Assembly: GCA_910574185.1 (NCBI GenBank)
Contig: CAJSZQ010000030.1
Location: forward strand, 1-48,061
Length of the DNA stretch: 48,061 bases
From: Lachnospiraceae bacterium
GTDB taxonomy: Bacteria > Bacillota > Clostridia > Lachnospirales > Lachnospiraceae
Reading direction: 5' to 3'
Below are positions 39,507 to 48,061 of the stretch, piece after piece. The notes under the pieces are model-generated. The model had not been told where the DNA came from, searched no databases, and was given only the letters and a program-made list of their open reading frames with translations. The first letter of the stretch is position 1. Every line of letters starts with the position of its first letter. The position numbers and the translations under genes are program-made.

Positions 39507-40199
39507 CTACTCCTTACGCGGGTCGATAATCTTCACTGCGTCTGCAACACGTCCGTACTGTCCCTGAGCCTTCTCCCACGCCTCATTCGGTGAATCGCCG
39601 GCTTTGATGAAATCTGTCATCTTTCCAAGAGCTACGAACTTATATCCAATAATCTCATCATTCGCATCCAGTGCAATACCTGTTACATACCCCTCCGCCA
39701 TCTCAAGATAACGAGGACCTTTGGCTAATGTGCCGTACATCGTGCCGATCTGAGAACGAAGCCCCTTTCCAAGGTCTTCCAGACCCGCGCCGACAGCAAG
39801 TCCGTCTTCTGAAAACGCACTCTGAGTTCTGCCATATACGATCTGAAGGAACAGCTCTCTCATAGCTGTATTGATTGCATCACAGACAAGGTCTGTATTC
39901 AATGCTTCTAAAATTGTCTTTCCAGGAAGAATCTCTGACGCCATAGCCGCTGAATGAGTCATACCTGAACATCCGAGTGTCTCTACAAGAGCTTCCTGGA
40001 TAATTCCCTCTTTAACATTGAGAGTAAGCTTGCAGGCGCCCTGCTGCGGCGCACACCAGCCAATACCATGTGTAAAACCAGAAATATCGCTGATTTCTTT
40101 TGCTTTTACCCATTTTGCTTCTTCCGGAATCGGAGCCGGTCCATGATTCGCACCCTGTGCTACCGGACACATCATTTCTACTTCATGTGAATAAATCAT
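39507..40199 (-). CDS. NifU-like iron-sulfur cluster assembly scaffold protein
   Basis: A 230-residue protein with an N-terminal IscU/NifU-like fold. Visible cysteines are CAPQQGACKL and LGCSGMTHSAAMASEILPGKT, which match the cluster ligands of the family. The C-terminal part (VTGIALDANDEIIGYKFVALG) is a conserved extension in this subfamily. It probably provides Fe-S clusters to, or is regulated with, the GGGtGRT protein downstream. GGAG lies a few bases before the ATG. No sufB/C or iscS lies nearby. Confidence 0.85.
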   Translation of the reverse strand: MIYSHEVEMMCPVAQGANHGPAPIPEEAKWVKAKEISDISGFTHGIGWCAPQQGACKLTLNVKEGIIQEALVETLGCSGMTHSAAMASEILPGKTILEALNTDLVCDAINTAMRELFLQIVYGRTQSAFSEDGLAVGAGLEDLGKGLRSQIGTMYGTLAKGPRYLEMAEGYVTGIALDANDEIIGYKFVALGKMTDFIKAGDSPNEAWEKAQGQYGRVADAVKIIDPRKE

Positions 40200-40303
40200 T
40201 TTAAAACTCCTTTCAATTGTACATGATTTTTCTAAACGTATGGTGTGTTAAATATATCACCAAGTCTTTTACTATTTTCTCATAATTTTAAGTGTACGTC
40301 AAT

Positions 40304-41740
40304 CTATTTTATCAAATCCCAGAAGGGATTATCCGCCTGAAACTCTCCAATCTCCTCTTCGTCAAAGGGAGCCGTCACCCAGCCATAGCCCAAATCGTCT
40401 TCATTATCTTTATCGTAATGAAAAGAAAATCCAATCTCTACTCCGTCTTTATCTGCAAAAAATACAGGAAGATAGGTGCCGCCTTTCGTATCCTCACCGG
40501 ACAAAGCCTTTTGCATCTCCTTCATATCAAGCTCTGACAGAATATCTTCGGAGTCTGACTCGCTTTCCATTCCCTGAAGCCAGCGCTGTACAAATTCTTC
40601 CTTCAAATCAACGATATCCTTAACCTCGTAAACCGTCCCGTCTTTCAGATTCACATTAGCTGCCCGAAGCCCGACATAATATGCTTCCTCGCTGCCCTCA
40701 TAGCTATAATCCTCAAAAACAACGCAGAGATATTCTTCCGTCAGATAGGTAACTTTGTATTTTACATAATCCGCAATTACCGGATATTCCTCTCCCAGAA
40801 CCCGCTCTTTGATTTCCGGCGCAGGATTCTCATAGATACGGTCCACCGTTTCCATCGCACAAGTCCTTAACTCTTCATTAATCTTCTCCTGTACCGTCTC
40901 ATCTTTTAGTCCATCAATTTGAGGATAAGAAATCTCAAAATCTACATAGGTAGTCTTCTTGTCATCCGGCGTATCCAGATAATTTTCTTCCTCTATCTCA
41001 AAAGGCAGTCCCTTTTCCTCGTATTCAGGAATTGCATCAATACCAGACAGGCTCTCTCCCCCTCCGTCAAAATAATCATCTCCAAACCAGTCTCCATAAT
41101 CTCCATAGCCGTCGTAGTCTCCATAATTTCCAAAATCATCAAACGGATAGGGATTCTGAAATACATCTCTCGCCTCGTTATAGACCATTTTTACCAGCAA
41201 GGCAAGAAATGCTATAACAAGAACCGCCGCCCCCACAATCACTGCCGTATTTTTCTCTCTTCTCGGAGGCATCGAACCAGGAGCAATCATCAGTTCCATT
41301 GGAATAAAGACTTCCGGCCCCACTGTCTGAACCGGGGCTGCGTCACGCATCCCAAGATGATTCATAGCCGTCGCTGCACAGGGAAATACCCGCATCATCA
41401 TCCGGGTTACCACAAGCACCTGAGCACAGAACTGGTACATAACCTGCATAAGCTGCCGGCCCCCGCCTTTTCTCTGCCAGTTCTTTTTTATGTAGAGAAG
41501 CAGAATATTCCCTCTCCGGTCAATTCCGCTTACTCCGCACAACTCCTGCCCTTCAAAAACTCCAAACAGCGTAACCTCGCCGCTCCTGATACGAGGAGCA
41601 ATATTTTCATATCGGATGAAGTTCTGAAACCCCGCCACTGCCTCTGGCTTCAAAAGAGGCGCAACATCGGAAACATACACTTCCCACACCAGATGCAGGG
41701 CCGGAAGAATTTCATTTTCATTGATTGTTCTTACAAACAT
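40304..41740 (-). CDS. GNAT acetyltransferase-transmembrane-DUF3298 fusion
   Basis: A 478-residue protein in three parts. Residues 1-150 form a GNAT-type acetyltransferase, with the acetyl-CoA loop NWQRKGGGRQL near 88-97. A single membrane segment is at about 164-187, followed by a Gly/Asp/Tyr-rich linker (NYGDYDGYGDYGDWFGDDYF) near 200-225. The C-terminus (about 245-470) resembles the RsiV/DUF3298 extracellular domain, which binds ligands such as lysozyme in RsiV. So one end would be cytoplasmic and the other outside. The gene overlaps the end of cinA by 10 bases, with its AGGAA site inside cinA. The function of the fusion is unknown. Confidence 0.82.
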   Translation of the reverse strand: MFVRTINENEILPALHLVWEVYVSDVAPLLKPEAVAGFQNFIRYENIAPRIRSGEVTLFGVFEGQELCGVSGIDRRGNILLLYIKKNWQRKGGGRQLMQVMYQFCAQVLVVTRMMMRVFPCAATAMNHLGMRDAAPVQTVGPEVFIPMELMIAPGSMPPRREKNTAVIVGAAVLVIAFLALLVKMVYNEARDVFQNPYPFDDFGNYGDYDGYGDYGDWFGDDYFDGGGESLSGIDAIPEYEEKGLPFEIEEENYLDTPDDKKTTYVDFEISYPQIDGLKDETVQEKINEELRTCAMETVDRIYENPAPEIKERVLGEEYPVIADYVKYKVTYLTEEYLCVVFEDYSYEGSEEAYYVGLRAANVNLKDGTVYEVKDIVDLKEEFVQRWLQGMESESDSEDILSELDMKEMQKALSGEDTKGGTYLPVFFADKDGVEIGFSFHYDKDNEDDLGYGWVTAPFDEEEIGEFQADNPFWDLIK

Positions 41741-42975
41741 ATTAATTCCTCTCTTAGTACAGTCAGCGCCCGTACCACTGCGTAATCCCTGTTCTTTTCC
41801 CGGTTTCCGGTAAACATAAACTCTTCCGTACGAACTTTACCATTCACATAGCATCCCACGTATACCAGCCCTACCGGTTTCTCCTTGCTTCCTCCGTCCG
41901 GACCCGCAATGCCGGTAACAGACAGCGCAGCATCCGCATCCGCCGCCTTTGCAGCTCCTCTTGCCATCTCGGCTGCCGTCTCAGCGCTGACGGCTCCATA
42001 CTTCTTCAAAGTTTCCTCAGAAACACCCAGAAGCCTCTCCTTAGAGCTGTTTGAATAGGTAATATATCCCTCGTTATAGACACAAGACGCTCCGGCTACA
42101 TTCATCATTCTGCCAGCCAGAAGCCCTCCTGTACAGGACTCGGCCGTCGTAACCGTCATACCCCTGTCTTTCAGGAGTTCTACAATTGCCGCCTCCAAAG
42201 TTACTTCTTCCTCAGTGGTATAAATCTTATTGCCAAACCGCTTATACAGCTCCTTAACCATAGGCTCAATCAGAGCGTTTGCCGTTTCTTCGTCCTTAGC
42301 CTTCGCTGTAACGCGGAAATGCACCTCTCCGGTCTTGGCATAAGGCGCAAGAGTCGGATTGGTCTGCGCGTCCATGATATCCGCAACCATAGTCTCTGCC
42401 CGGCTCTCGCCAATCGAACACACCTTCACCATCTTCGAATATATTCCTTCTGGCTGCAGGCGGTTTAAATACGGTGCAATATCCTGTTCAAACATCGGCT
42501 TAATCTCATTGGGCGGTCCAGGAAGAAGAATTGCCGTCTTGCCATTCTCCCCTTCCAAAATCAGTCCCGGCGCAGTCCCATTGTGGTTGTCCACAACCGT
42601 CGCCCCTTCTGGAATCAACGCTTGTTTCCAGTTATTGCTGGTAACTTCGTTACTGTGAATCCGCTCAAAATATGCCTTTATTCTCTTCTTTGTATGAGCA
42701 TCTTCTACTAACTTTTTCTCAAATACCTTTGCGGTAACTTCCTTCGTCAAATCATCCTTCGTAGGTCCTAAGCCTCCGCTTAATATCACAATATCCGACC
42801 GGGAAAGCGCAAGCCTGACTGCATCCTCCAGTCGTTCCTCATTATCTCCTACCGCACTCTGATGGTAGCAGGACAAACCAAGAACAGCTATCCTTTCTGC
42901 CAGAAAAGCCGCGTTGGTATTTACAATGTTCCCCAGTAAAATCTCCGTACCCACAGATATCAGTTCAACGGTCAT
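41731..42975 (-). CDS. cinA: CinA family protein
   Basis: A 414-residue protein with the N-terminal MoCF/COG1058 domain (MTVELISVGTEILLGNIVNTNA, ILSGGLGPTKDDLT) and the C-terminal CinA nicotinamide-nucleotide amidase domain (TTAESCTGGLLAGRM, GPDGGSKEKPVGLVYVG). It acts in pyridine nucleotide salvage, hydrolysing NMN and/or ADP-ribose; in streptococci it is competence-induced. It starts two bases after the pgsA stop codon with AGGAGG upstream. The order pgsA-cinA is typical of Firmicutes. Confidence 0.95.
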   Translation of the reverse strand: MTVELISVGTEILLGNIVNTNAAFLAERIAVLGLSCYHQSAVGDNEERLEDAVRLALSRSDIVILSGGLGPTKDDLTKEVTAKVFEKKLVEDAHTKKRIKAYFERIHSNEVTSNNWKQALIPEGATVVDNHNGTAPGLILEGENGKTAILLPGPPNEIKPMFEQDIAPYLNRLQPEGIYSKMVKVCSIGESRAETMVADIMDAQTNPTLAPYAKTGEVHFRVTAKAKDEETANALIEPMVKELYKRFGNKIYTTEEEVTLEAAIVELLKDRGMTVTTAESCTGGLLAGRMMNVAGASCVYNEGYITYSNSSKERLLGVSEETLKKYGAVSAETAAEMARGAAKAADADAALSVTGIAGPDGGSKEKPVGLVYVGCYVNGKVRTEEFMFTGNREKNRDYAVVRALTVLREELICL

Positions 42976-42976
42976 T

Positions 42977-43519
42977 TTACATGCCTCCTTTTGTTAATAC
43001 TTCGATGTTCTTTGCCACATAATCCACAAGAGAAACCACCGTCAACACTAAGGATACCCAAATCAGCACCATTCCAATCGTATCAAAGATTCCCCCCAAA
43101 TCGGCAATCAGCAAAATAATCATAACCATCTGGGATACCGTCTTAAATTTCCCCCAGTAGCTTGCGGCAATCACCACCTGATTATCCGACGCAACCAGCC
43201 GGAAACCGCTGATAATAAATTCTCTGGCAATTACGATAATGACATACCATGCGGTAAGCTTTCCCATTGGGATAAAACAAATCATGGCAGAACAAACCAG
43301 CATCTTATCTGCCAGCGGGTCCATAAATTTCCCAAAATTCGTCACAAGATTCCTTGCTCTTGCAATCTTGCCATCCAATAAGTCTGTAAGGCTTGCCACA
43401 CAGAAAATCGCCAGTGTAATCCATTTATTGGCGCCGCCGCCAATATCCGTCAGCATAAATAATAAAAAAAACGGAACCATAATCATTCTTAATACTGTCA
43501 GTTTGTTTGGTAAATTCAT
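42977..43519 (-). CDS. pgsA: CDP-diacylglycerol-glycerol-3-phosphate 3-phosphatidyltransferase
   Basis: A 180-residue membrane enzyme making phosphatidylglycerol phosphate from CDP-diacylglycerol and glycerol-3-phosphate. The CDP-alcohol motif DG(X)2AR(X)8G(X)3D(X)3D is visible as DLLDGKIARARNLVTNFGKFMDPLADK. Four to five hydrophobic helices are present. It overlaps the end of rimO by four bases (ATGA), so it is translationally coupled. Confidence 0.95.
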   Translation of the reverse strand: MNLPNKLTVLRMIMVPFFLLFMLTDIGGGANKWITLAIFCVASLTDLLDGKIARARNLVTNFGKFMDPLADKMLVCSAMICFIPMGKLTAWYVIIVIAREFIISGFRLVASDNQVVIAASYWGKFKTVSQMVMIILLIADLGGIFDTIGMVLIWVSLVLTVVSLVDYVAKNIEVLTKGGM

Positions 43520-44841
43520 GATATCAACTCTCCTATCAAATCATATTCTAACGCTCCGGTCACCCTGACTCTGGCAAAATCTCCGGATACCATCTCTTCT
43601 TCTGCATCTATAAATATCAGCCCGTCCACATTCGGCGCATCCATATAGGTTCTTCCCACATAAGCGTTCTCATCAGCGACCTTGCCTTCCACCATTACAA
43701 TTATTTCTCTGCCAATCATATCCTCCGCCAAATCAAATGCAATCTCCTGCTGAAGCTCCATAATCTCTGCCTGTCTGTCATTCTTAACTTCCTCTGATAT
43801 CTGCTCCGGCATGTCGGCCGCGGGCGTATCCTCCTCCTGAGAATAGGTAAATACTCCCAGCCTGTCAAATTCCATTTCATTCACAAAATCCAACAATTCC
43901 TGATGCTGCGTCCTGGTCTCTCCCGGAAAGCCTGTAATCAGCGTAGTCCGAAGCACAATGTCCGGTATTTCCTCCCGAAGCCTTTGAATAATTTCAATGA
44001 GCTGGCTTTTCGTAGTCCTTCTTCCCATTTTCTTTAAAATCTCGTCATCTGCATGCTGTATAGGCAAATCCAGATAATGACAAATCTTCGGTTCTTCCTT
44101 CATCACCTGAATCAGATTCTCATCAATCTCCTCCGGATAGCAGTACAGAATCCGAATCCACCGAAGACCGTCTATTCTGCACAGCTTTCGCAAAAGCTTA
44201 TGCAATGATTTCTCTCCATACAAATCCTTCCCGTACAGCGTTGTCTCCTGAGCCACCAGAATCAGCTCCTTAACTCCTCCTTCGGCAAGTTCTCCGGCTT
44301 CCCTAACAAGCCGCTCCATGGGAACACTCCTGTAATTTCCCCGTATTTTCGGAATAATGCAGTAAGTACAGCGCTTATCACACCCCTCCGCAATCTTTAA
44401 ATACGCGTAATGTCCTCCGGTAGTCAGCATTCGTCTTTCTTCTGCCTCCGGCAGAAAATTCATATCTTCCAGCCAGAGTCTTCTCTCCCCCTTCAGTGTC
44501 TGACTGACGGCTTCTGCAATCTTCTCATAAGATGCAGTCCCAAGCACCGCATCCACTTCCGGAATCTCCTCAAAAATCTCCTTCTGGTAGCGCTGCGCCA
44601 AACACCCTGTCACAATCAGCGTTTTCAGCGTTCCTTCTTTCTTATAATCGGCCATTTCCAGAATTGTCTGGATGCTTTCTTCCTTGGCGTCATGGATAAA
44701 ACAGCAGGTATTAATTACAATCACATCCGCGTCCCGTTCATCCTCCACCATGCGATGCCCATGGGAAGCAAGAATCCCCAGCATAACCTCTGAATCAACC
44801 AGATTCTTATCGCACCCAAGAGAAACAAATAATATATTCAT
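43516..44841 (-). CDS. rimO: Ribosomal protein S12 methylthiotransferase RimO
   Basis: A 441-residue radical SAM enzyme that methylthiolates S12 Asp. N-terminal UPF0004 domain with three cysteines (SLGCDKNLVDS, NTCCFIHDA, VTGCLAQRY), radical SAM motif CDKRCTYCIIP, and a C-terminal TRAM domain. The ATG at 44841 begins MNILFVSLGC with GGGAGAA upstream; the longer frame to 44874 adds residues outside the family. It overlaps pgsA by four bases. Confidence 0.96.
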   Translation of the reverse strand: MNILFVSLGCDKNLVDSEVMLGILASHGHRMVEDERDADVIVINTCCFIHDAKEESIQTILEMADYKKEGTLKTLIVTGCLAQRYQKEIFEEIPEVDAVLGTASYEKIAEAVSQTLKGERRLWLEDMNFLPEAEERRMLTTGGHYAYLKIAEGCDKRCTYCIIPKIRGNYRSVPMERLVREAGELAEGGVKELILVAQETTLYGKDLYGEKSLHKLLRKLCRIDGLRWIRILYCYPEEIDENLIQVMKEEPKICHYLDLPIQHADDEILKKMGRRTTKSQLIEIIQRLREEIPDIVLRTTLITGFPGETRTQHQELLDFVNEMEFDRLGVFTYSQEEDTPAADMPEQISEEVKNDRQAEIMELQQEIAFDLAEDMIGREIIVMVEGKVADENAYVGRTYMDAPNVDGLIFIDAEEEMVSGDFARVRVTGALEYDLIGELIS

Positions 44842-44920
44842 ACTTCTTCTCCCTGTCGTTTCTTTTCTCGGCAAAAGGGCAGATACCCACTATAAGCACC
44901 TGCCTCTCCCTTTCGTCTGT

Positions 44921-45160
44921 TTATTCGCCTTCCTGAGCTATAATTTTAATTTTCTCACCGTTCAACTCTGCAATTGCAGTAGACAGCGGCTTATCTCCGT
45001 CCTTAGCATGAACCATCGGCAAATCCCCGTCAATCAACTGTCTCGCTCTCTTCGAGGTAGCCATCACAATAGAATAACGGCTGTTTACAATCTTTGTTTC
45101 GCCTTCTTCTACGTCCTTATTTACAACCTTCATTAAATCAGTATAAGATGGATGCAGCAT
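44921..45160 (-). CDS. rpoZ: RNA polymerase omega subunit
   Basis: A 79-residue omega subunit: MLHPSYTDLMKVV and SRYSIVMATSKRARQLIDG are typical, with the C-terminal KPLSTAIAELNGEKIKI. It supports assembly of RNA polymerase and, in some bacteria, ppGpp binding. It follows gmk by three bases in the conserved order yicC-gmk-rpoZ. Confidence 0.95.
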   Translation of the reverse strand: MLHPSYTDLMKVVNKDVEEGETKIVNSRYSIVMATSKRARQLIDGDLPMVHAKDGDKPLSTAIAELNGEKIKIIAQEGE

Positions 45161-45163
45161 CTG

Positions 45164-45784
45164 TTATTCTCCTTTCAACTCTCTCTTAATCTGTTCTGCA
45201 AATTCCTGGTTGCGCATGCTTCTTCCATGCTCTGCGCAGATAATCCTGTGTACATCTTCCACACAGGTGTCTAAAACATCATTCACAACATAATAATCGT
45301 AAGACTCCATTCCTTCGGATTCCTCCACCGCCCGCTTCATACGCTGTTCAATCACTTCAGTCGTCTCAGTTCCGCGGCTTACAAGCCGACGCTTTAACTC
45401 CTTTGCAGAAGGCGGAGTCACAAACAACAAAAGCGCCTCCGGAAACTTCTTTTTAATCTTTAACGCGCCCTGCAGTTCAATCTCTAAAATTACATCCTTC
45501 CCCGAATCAAGCTGTTCTTCAACGTACGCCCTAGGAGTCCCATAGTAATTATTCACGTACCTAGCATACTCTATCAGTTCCTCTTTCGCAATCATTTTTT
45601 CAAATTCTTCCCTTGTTTTGAAAAAATATTCCTTTCCTTCCACTTCGCCTTCTCTGGGCTGTCTGGTGGTCGCCGACACTGAAAGCGCATAGTTGTCATA
45701 CCTCTTAAGAAGCTCTTTCATAATCGTCCCCTTGCCGGAACCGGAAAAACCTGATACAACAATTAATATTCCCTGCCTGTTCAT
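45164..45784 (-). CDS. gmk: Guanylate kinase
   Basis: A 206-residue enzyme phosphorylating GMP to GDP with ATP. The P-loop is SGFSGSGKGT near residues 9-18, and GMP-binding residues lie in TTRQPREGEVEGKEYFF (as in TTRQPREGE) and ELQGALKIKK. The ATG at 45784 is chosen because AGGAG lies seven bases upstream; the frame to 45832 would add 16 residues not in the family. It lies 10 bp after yicC. Confidence 0.96.
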   Translation of the reverse strand: MNRQGILIVVSGFSGSGKGTIMKELLKRYDNYALSVSATTRQPREGEVEGKEYFFKTREEFEKMIAKEELIEYARYVNNYYGTPRAYVEEQLDSGKDVILEIELQGALKIKKKFPEALLLFVTPPSAKELKRRLVSRGTETTEVIEQRMKRAVEESEGMESYDYYVVNDVLDTCVEDVHRIICAEHGRSMRNQEFAEQIKRELKGE

Positions 45785-45794
45785 AACTGTACTC

Positions 45795-46676
45795 CTATTC
45801 AATATTCTGAATCTGTTCCCGTACCTTCTCAATCTCCGTTTTCAAATCAATGGCATGATTCGAGACCTCAATATCATTTGCCTTTGAAAGAATCGTATTG
45901 GCCTCCCGGTTCATCTCCTGCGCAATAAAGTCAAGCTTCCTCCCAATTCCGCTCTCCTCCCCGGCAAAAGTTTCCTTCATATGCATAATATGGCTCTTTA
46001 GTCTTACTACCTCTTCATCCGTACAAATCTTGTCTGCAAAAATAACAACCTCTGCCGCAATCCTGCTCTCGTCCACCTGCGCGTCCTCCAAAAGCTCCCG
46101 CACCTTATCTTCTAATTTCCTGCGGTACTCAGCGATGATTTCCGGTGAGCGCTCCTCTATGTAGGCCACTTTCTCAAGCATCCCATCCAGCTTACCTATA
46201 ATGTCTTCCTTTAAGTTCTCGCCTTCCGTCTCCCTCGTCCTGGAAAACTGTCGCAAAGCTTCCTCCAGAGCGCCTTTTAATCCATTCCAGAGTTCTTCCT
46301 CATCCGCAGTCTGCTCCTCCATGGTAAGTACCTCCGGGCATCTTGCAACGGTAGACACACGCACATCGTAATCCAGTCCGAAGCTCTCCTCCATCTTCTT
46401 AAAACAAGACAGATATTCCTTCGCCAGCGTCTCATTGAACTTTAAAGACACCTGATTTTCCGAAACATCCTCATAGGTAATAAATATATCTACCTTTCCC
46501 CTTGTAACATACTTCTTCAACAATGTCCGAATCGCGCTGTCAAAATAATTCAGCTTCTTCGGCATGCGAATATTTACATCCAGATACCGGTGGTTCACAC
46601 CCTTCATCTCAACCGTAAATTTGCGGCTGTCTTCCGACGTCTCGCCTCGTCCGAATCCTGTCATACTTTTAATCAT
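45795..46676 (-). CDS. yicC: YicC family endoribonuclease-like protein
   Basis: A 293-residue protein of the YicC/YloC family, lately shown to have endoribonuclease activity on small RNAs. It begins MIKSMTGFGRGE, has the conserved VNHRYLDVNIRMP, and ends with the SNHAIDLKTEIEKVREQIQNIE tail. The ATG at 46676 has AGAAGG eight bases upstream. It heads the yicC-gmk-rpoZ unit, as usual in Firmicutes. Confidence 0.94.
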   Translation of the reverse strand: MIKSMTGFGRGETSEDSRKFTVEMKGVNHRYLDVNIRMPKKLNYFDSAIRTLLKKYVTRGKVDIFITYEDVSENQVSLKFNETLAKEYLSCFKKMEESFGLDYDVRVSTVARCPEVLTMEEQTADEEELWNGLKGALEEALRQFSRTRETEGENLKEDIIGKLDGMLEKVAYIEERSPEIIAEYRRKLEDKVRELLEDAQVDESRIAAEVVIFADKICTDEEVVRLKSHIMHMKETFAGEESGIGRKLDFIAQEMNREANTILSKANDIEVSNHAIDLKTEIEKVREQIQNIE

Positions 46677-47168
46677 ATCTTTAGCCTTCTCTTCTATTGA
46701 TAATATCATAGTAAAATAGAACTGTCTGACCTGTTCCAGCATCGCAGTTCTAATTTTACGTATATCATTATAAAGCATTTCGCTTGTTTCGTCAACCATG
46801 CAGACAACCCGGAAATGTAATGTCCCAGCAACTGGCTATCGTACACCGGACAGCGTAATCATCGTATTGATTTTTTGGTACTTTTCGTTTATTCTTTCAT
46901 TATATAATCTAACAAACACAATTATCCAAATATTGATATCCGGGAGTAATATCATTCAAAAGCAGCTTGAATCAAATTATCATAATCCAGAAAGATACAT
47001 AGGAACACAGTATGGAAAAAACATATAATTTATCGCTGATTGGCTCCTATTCCACATCATGTTATCTCACTCCCAAACATCCGCAAAAATTTTTAAGTTT
47101 TTTAACTCGTTTTTTAATATCTCCTCATTAGATACCCTCGGATGTATGGCCTTCCCACATCTGGCTCT
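46677..47168. other. Intergenic stretch without a supported gene
   Basis: Apart from the upstream region of yicC I see nothing I can support. A plus-strand frame at 46798-47028 has a hydrophobic segment but no ribosome binding site or recognised family and is not called. Confidence 0.5.
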
Positions 47169-48014
47169 TTACATGAAAAAGTTTTTATCTGCATATACCA
47201 TTTTATATTTATCCCGGTTCTTCTCAAAATAAAATGTCATCAACCGTTCTGACAAAAATCCTGGATACCGGTTCTGATAGCCGTCCTCTTTCTGTCCGCC
47301 ATGGGCCGCCGCCACATCCAATATGGGAAATAGCCACCCACAGAATTTATCCAACACGTCCTTTCTCATTATAAACATATTACATGGAGAATACAGATTC
47401 CCTTCAAAAAAAGCTTCCGCTTCCTGATAATCTTCCAAGCTGTGCTCTTTTAGATAACACATCATAAATTCCCAATCCGCCGCATTGTGACGATTCTTAT
47501 AGTTCTCTGCAATACTCGGCACTGCATAAAGCGGTGTCGGCAGTATCACATCCACTTCATGTTCCTCCATGATTTGTGCCCAATTATCTGGCAGAATAAA
47601 ATGCCTCCGATAATGCGCAAGACCTACAATCTCCTCCTTCGCATACTTCCAGAGCCAGTACATTGCCGTCAGCTCGCAGTACTGCCTGTTCTTCGCAGAA
47701 ATATTATCTCCCACATTATCTGTCAGAACGCCTGGATACAGCCGCTCCTTCGTCAGCTCTGCACCTGCCTGAATGACCCTTTCATAATCCGCAGGCCTGT
47801 ACTCTTGTTCAAGAGGTCTGTCCAGAGCAGACTGCACCACATAAATCCTATTCGCTGCATGGCCTTCCTTCTTATTCCCAAAATCTGCTGATTCTTCCAG
47901 CATATCTATCTTCAAAAATTCCCTTCCAAGCGATACAAAATACTTCTCTAGATAAGCATTGCGAAGTAGCCGGTCCAACTTCGGCGTAGCAGGAATAATC
48001 TTCTTAAATCCCAT
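47169..48014 (-). CDS. DUF4422 glycosyltransferase
   Basis: A 281-residue protein of the DUF4422 family (PF14393), taken as a glycosyltransferase. The family blocks are DNVGDNISAKNRQYCELTAMYWLWKY, GLAHYRRHF, VDVILPTP and NLYSPCNMFIMRKDVLDKFC. It could add a sugar to a cell-surface polymer. The ribosome binding site is not clear, and the ATG lies 47 bp from the window edge, so its operon partners upstream are not visible. Confidence 0.88.
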   Translation of the reverse strand: MGFKKIIPATPKLDRLLRNAYLEKYFVSLGREFLKIDMLEESADFGNKKEGHAANRIYVVQSALDRPLEQEYRPADYERVIQAGAELTKERLYPGVLTDNVGDNISAKNRQYCELTAMYWLWKYAKEEIVGLAHYRRHFILPDNWAQIMEEHEVDVILPTPLYAVPSIAENYKNRHNAADWEFMMCYLKEHSLEDYQEAEAFFEGNLYSPCNMFIMRKDVLDKFCGWLFPILDVAAAHGGQKEDGYQNRYPGFLSERLMTFYFEKNRDKYKMVYADKNFFM

Positions 48015-48061
48015 TTTACTTAACTTGTCTGTTATCTTAGCATGATAGATTCCTCTTGTCC

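Noticed and set aside
40919..41785. Plus-strand frame of 288 codons
   Set aside because: Antisense to the GNAT fusion gene, low-complexity translation, no start signals.
46798..47028. Plus-strand frame with a hydrophobic segment
   Set aside because: No ribosome binding site, no family, overlaps the yicC upstream region; could be real but cannot be supported.

Overview
The window looks like a chromosomal stretch of a spore-forming, low-to-moderate GC member of the Clostridia, most likely a gut Lachnospiraceae species. The support is sporulation and germination genes (spoIIP, gpr), strong GGAGG-type ribosome binding sites, the order ylxM-ffh-rpsP-khpA-rimM-trmD, and the GGGtGRT/NifU-like pair, which I associate with this family. 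Species cannot be settled from the sequence alone.

Layout. 1-9.6 kb, minus strand: a small coiled-coil protein, xpaC and telA, a type IIA topoisomerase pair (parE-parC-like), then spoIIP and gpr. 10.9-11.3 kb, plus strand: rpsT with its own promoter, leader hairpin and terminator. 11.4-15.9 kb: cutC, a nitronate monooxygenase, a DUF1349 protein, a phosphoribosyltransferase-like protein and a tyrosine phosphatase. 16-19.7 kb: the trmD/rimM/khpA/rpsP/ffh/ylxM translation and SRP cluster. 19.9-21 kb: a Cys/Gly-rich small membrane protein and two unknown Met-rich proteins. 21.4-26.1 kb: an accessory zone with a decayed large serine recombinase, a methyltransferase, a macro-domain protein, and a flavodoxin lipoprotein/CMD-cupin/Cys-rich operon.

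26,248-38,364 is a ~12.1 kb integrated element flanked by a 19-bp direct repeat. It sits in the 3' end of the GGGtGRT gene and supplies a replacement C-terminus and terminator; the original gene end is still visible at the far junction. A tyrosine integrase and XRE regulator on the plus strand diverge from a minus-strand module of small DNA-binding proteins, a P4/D5-type primase-helicase, an HNH nuclease, a gp3-like small terminase, a tandem paralog pair, a holin-like type I toxin locus, a serine resolvase and a sigma-70 factor broken by one in-frame TAA. No large terminase, capsid, portal, relaxase or conjugation genes are visible. This is the layout of a phage satellite (PICI/SaPI-like) and is my main candidate for an undescribed system.

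38.3-48 kb, minus strand: GGGtGRT and a NifU-like protein, then yicC-gmk-rpoZ-rimO-pgsA-cinA and a GNAT/transmembrane/DUF3298 fusion, and a DUF4422 glycosyltransferase at the right edge.

A second theme is a family of large intergenic palindromes, about 150-240 bp, at 7.9, 10.7, 21.1, 23.9 and 24.1 kb, with solo arms at 13.5 and 19.8 kb. Several are bounded by GTTAC-type ends and two full copies show a compensatory stem change, suggesting a mobile or selected structured element. One pair lies between a MerR-type promoter and the flavodoxin operon.
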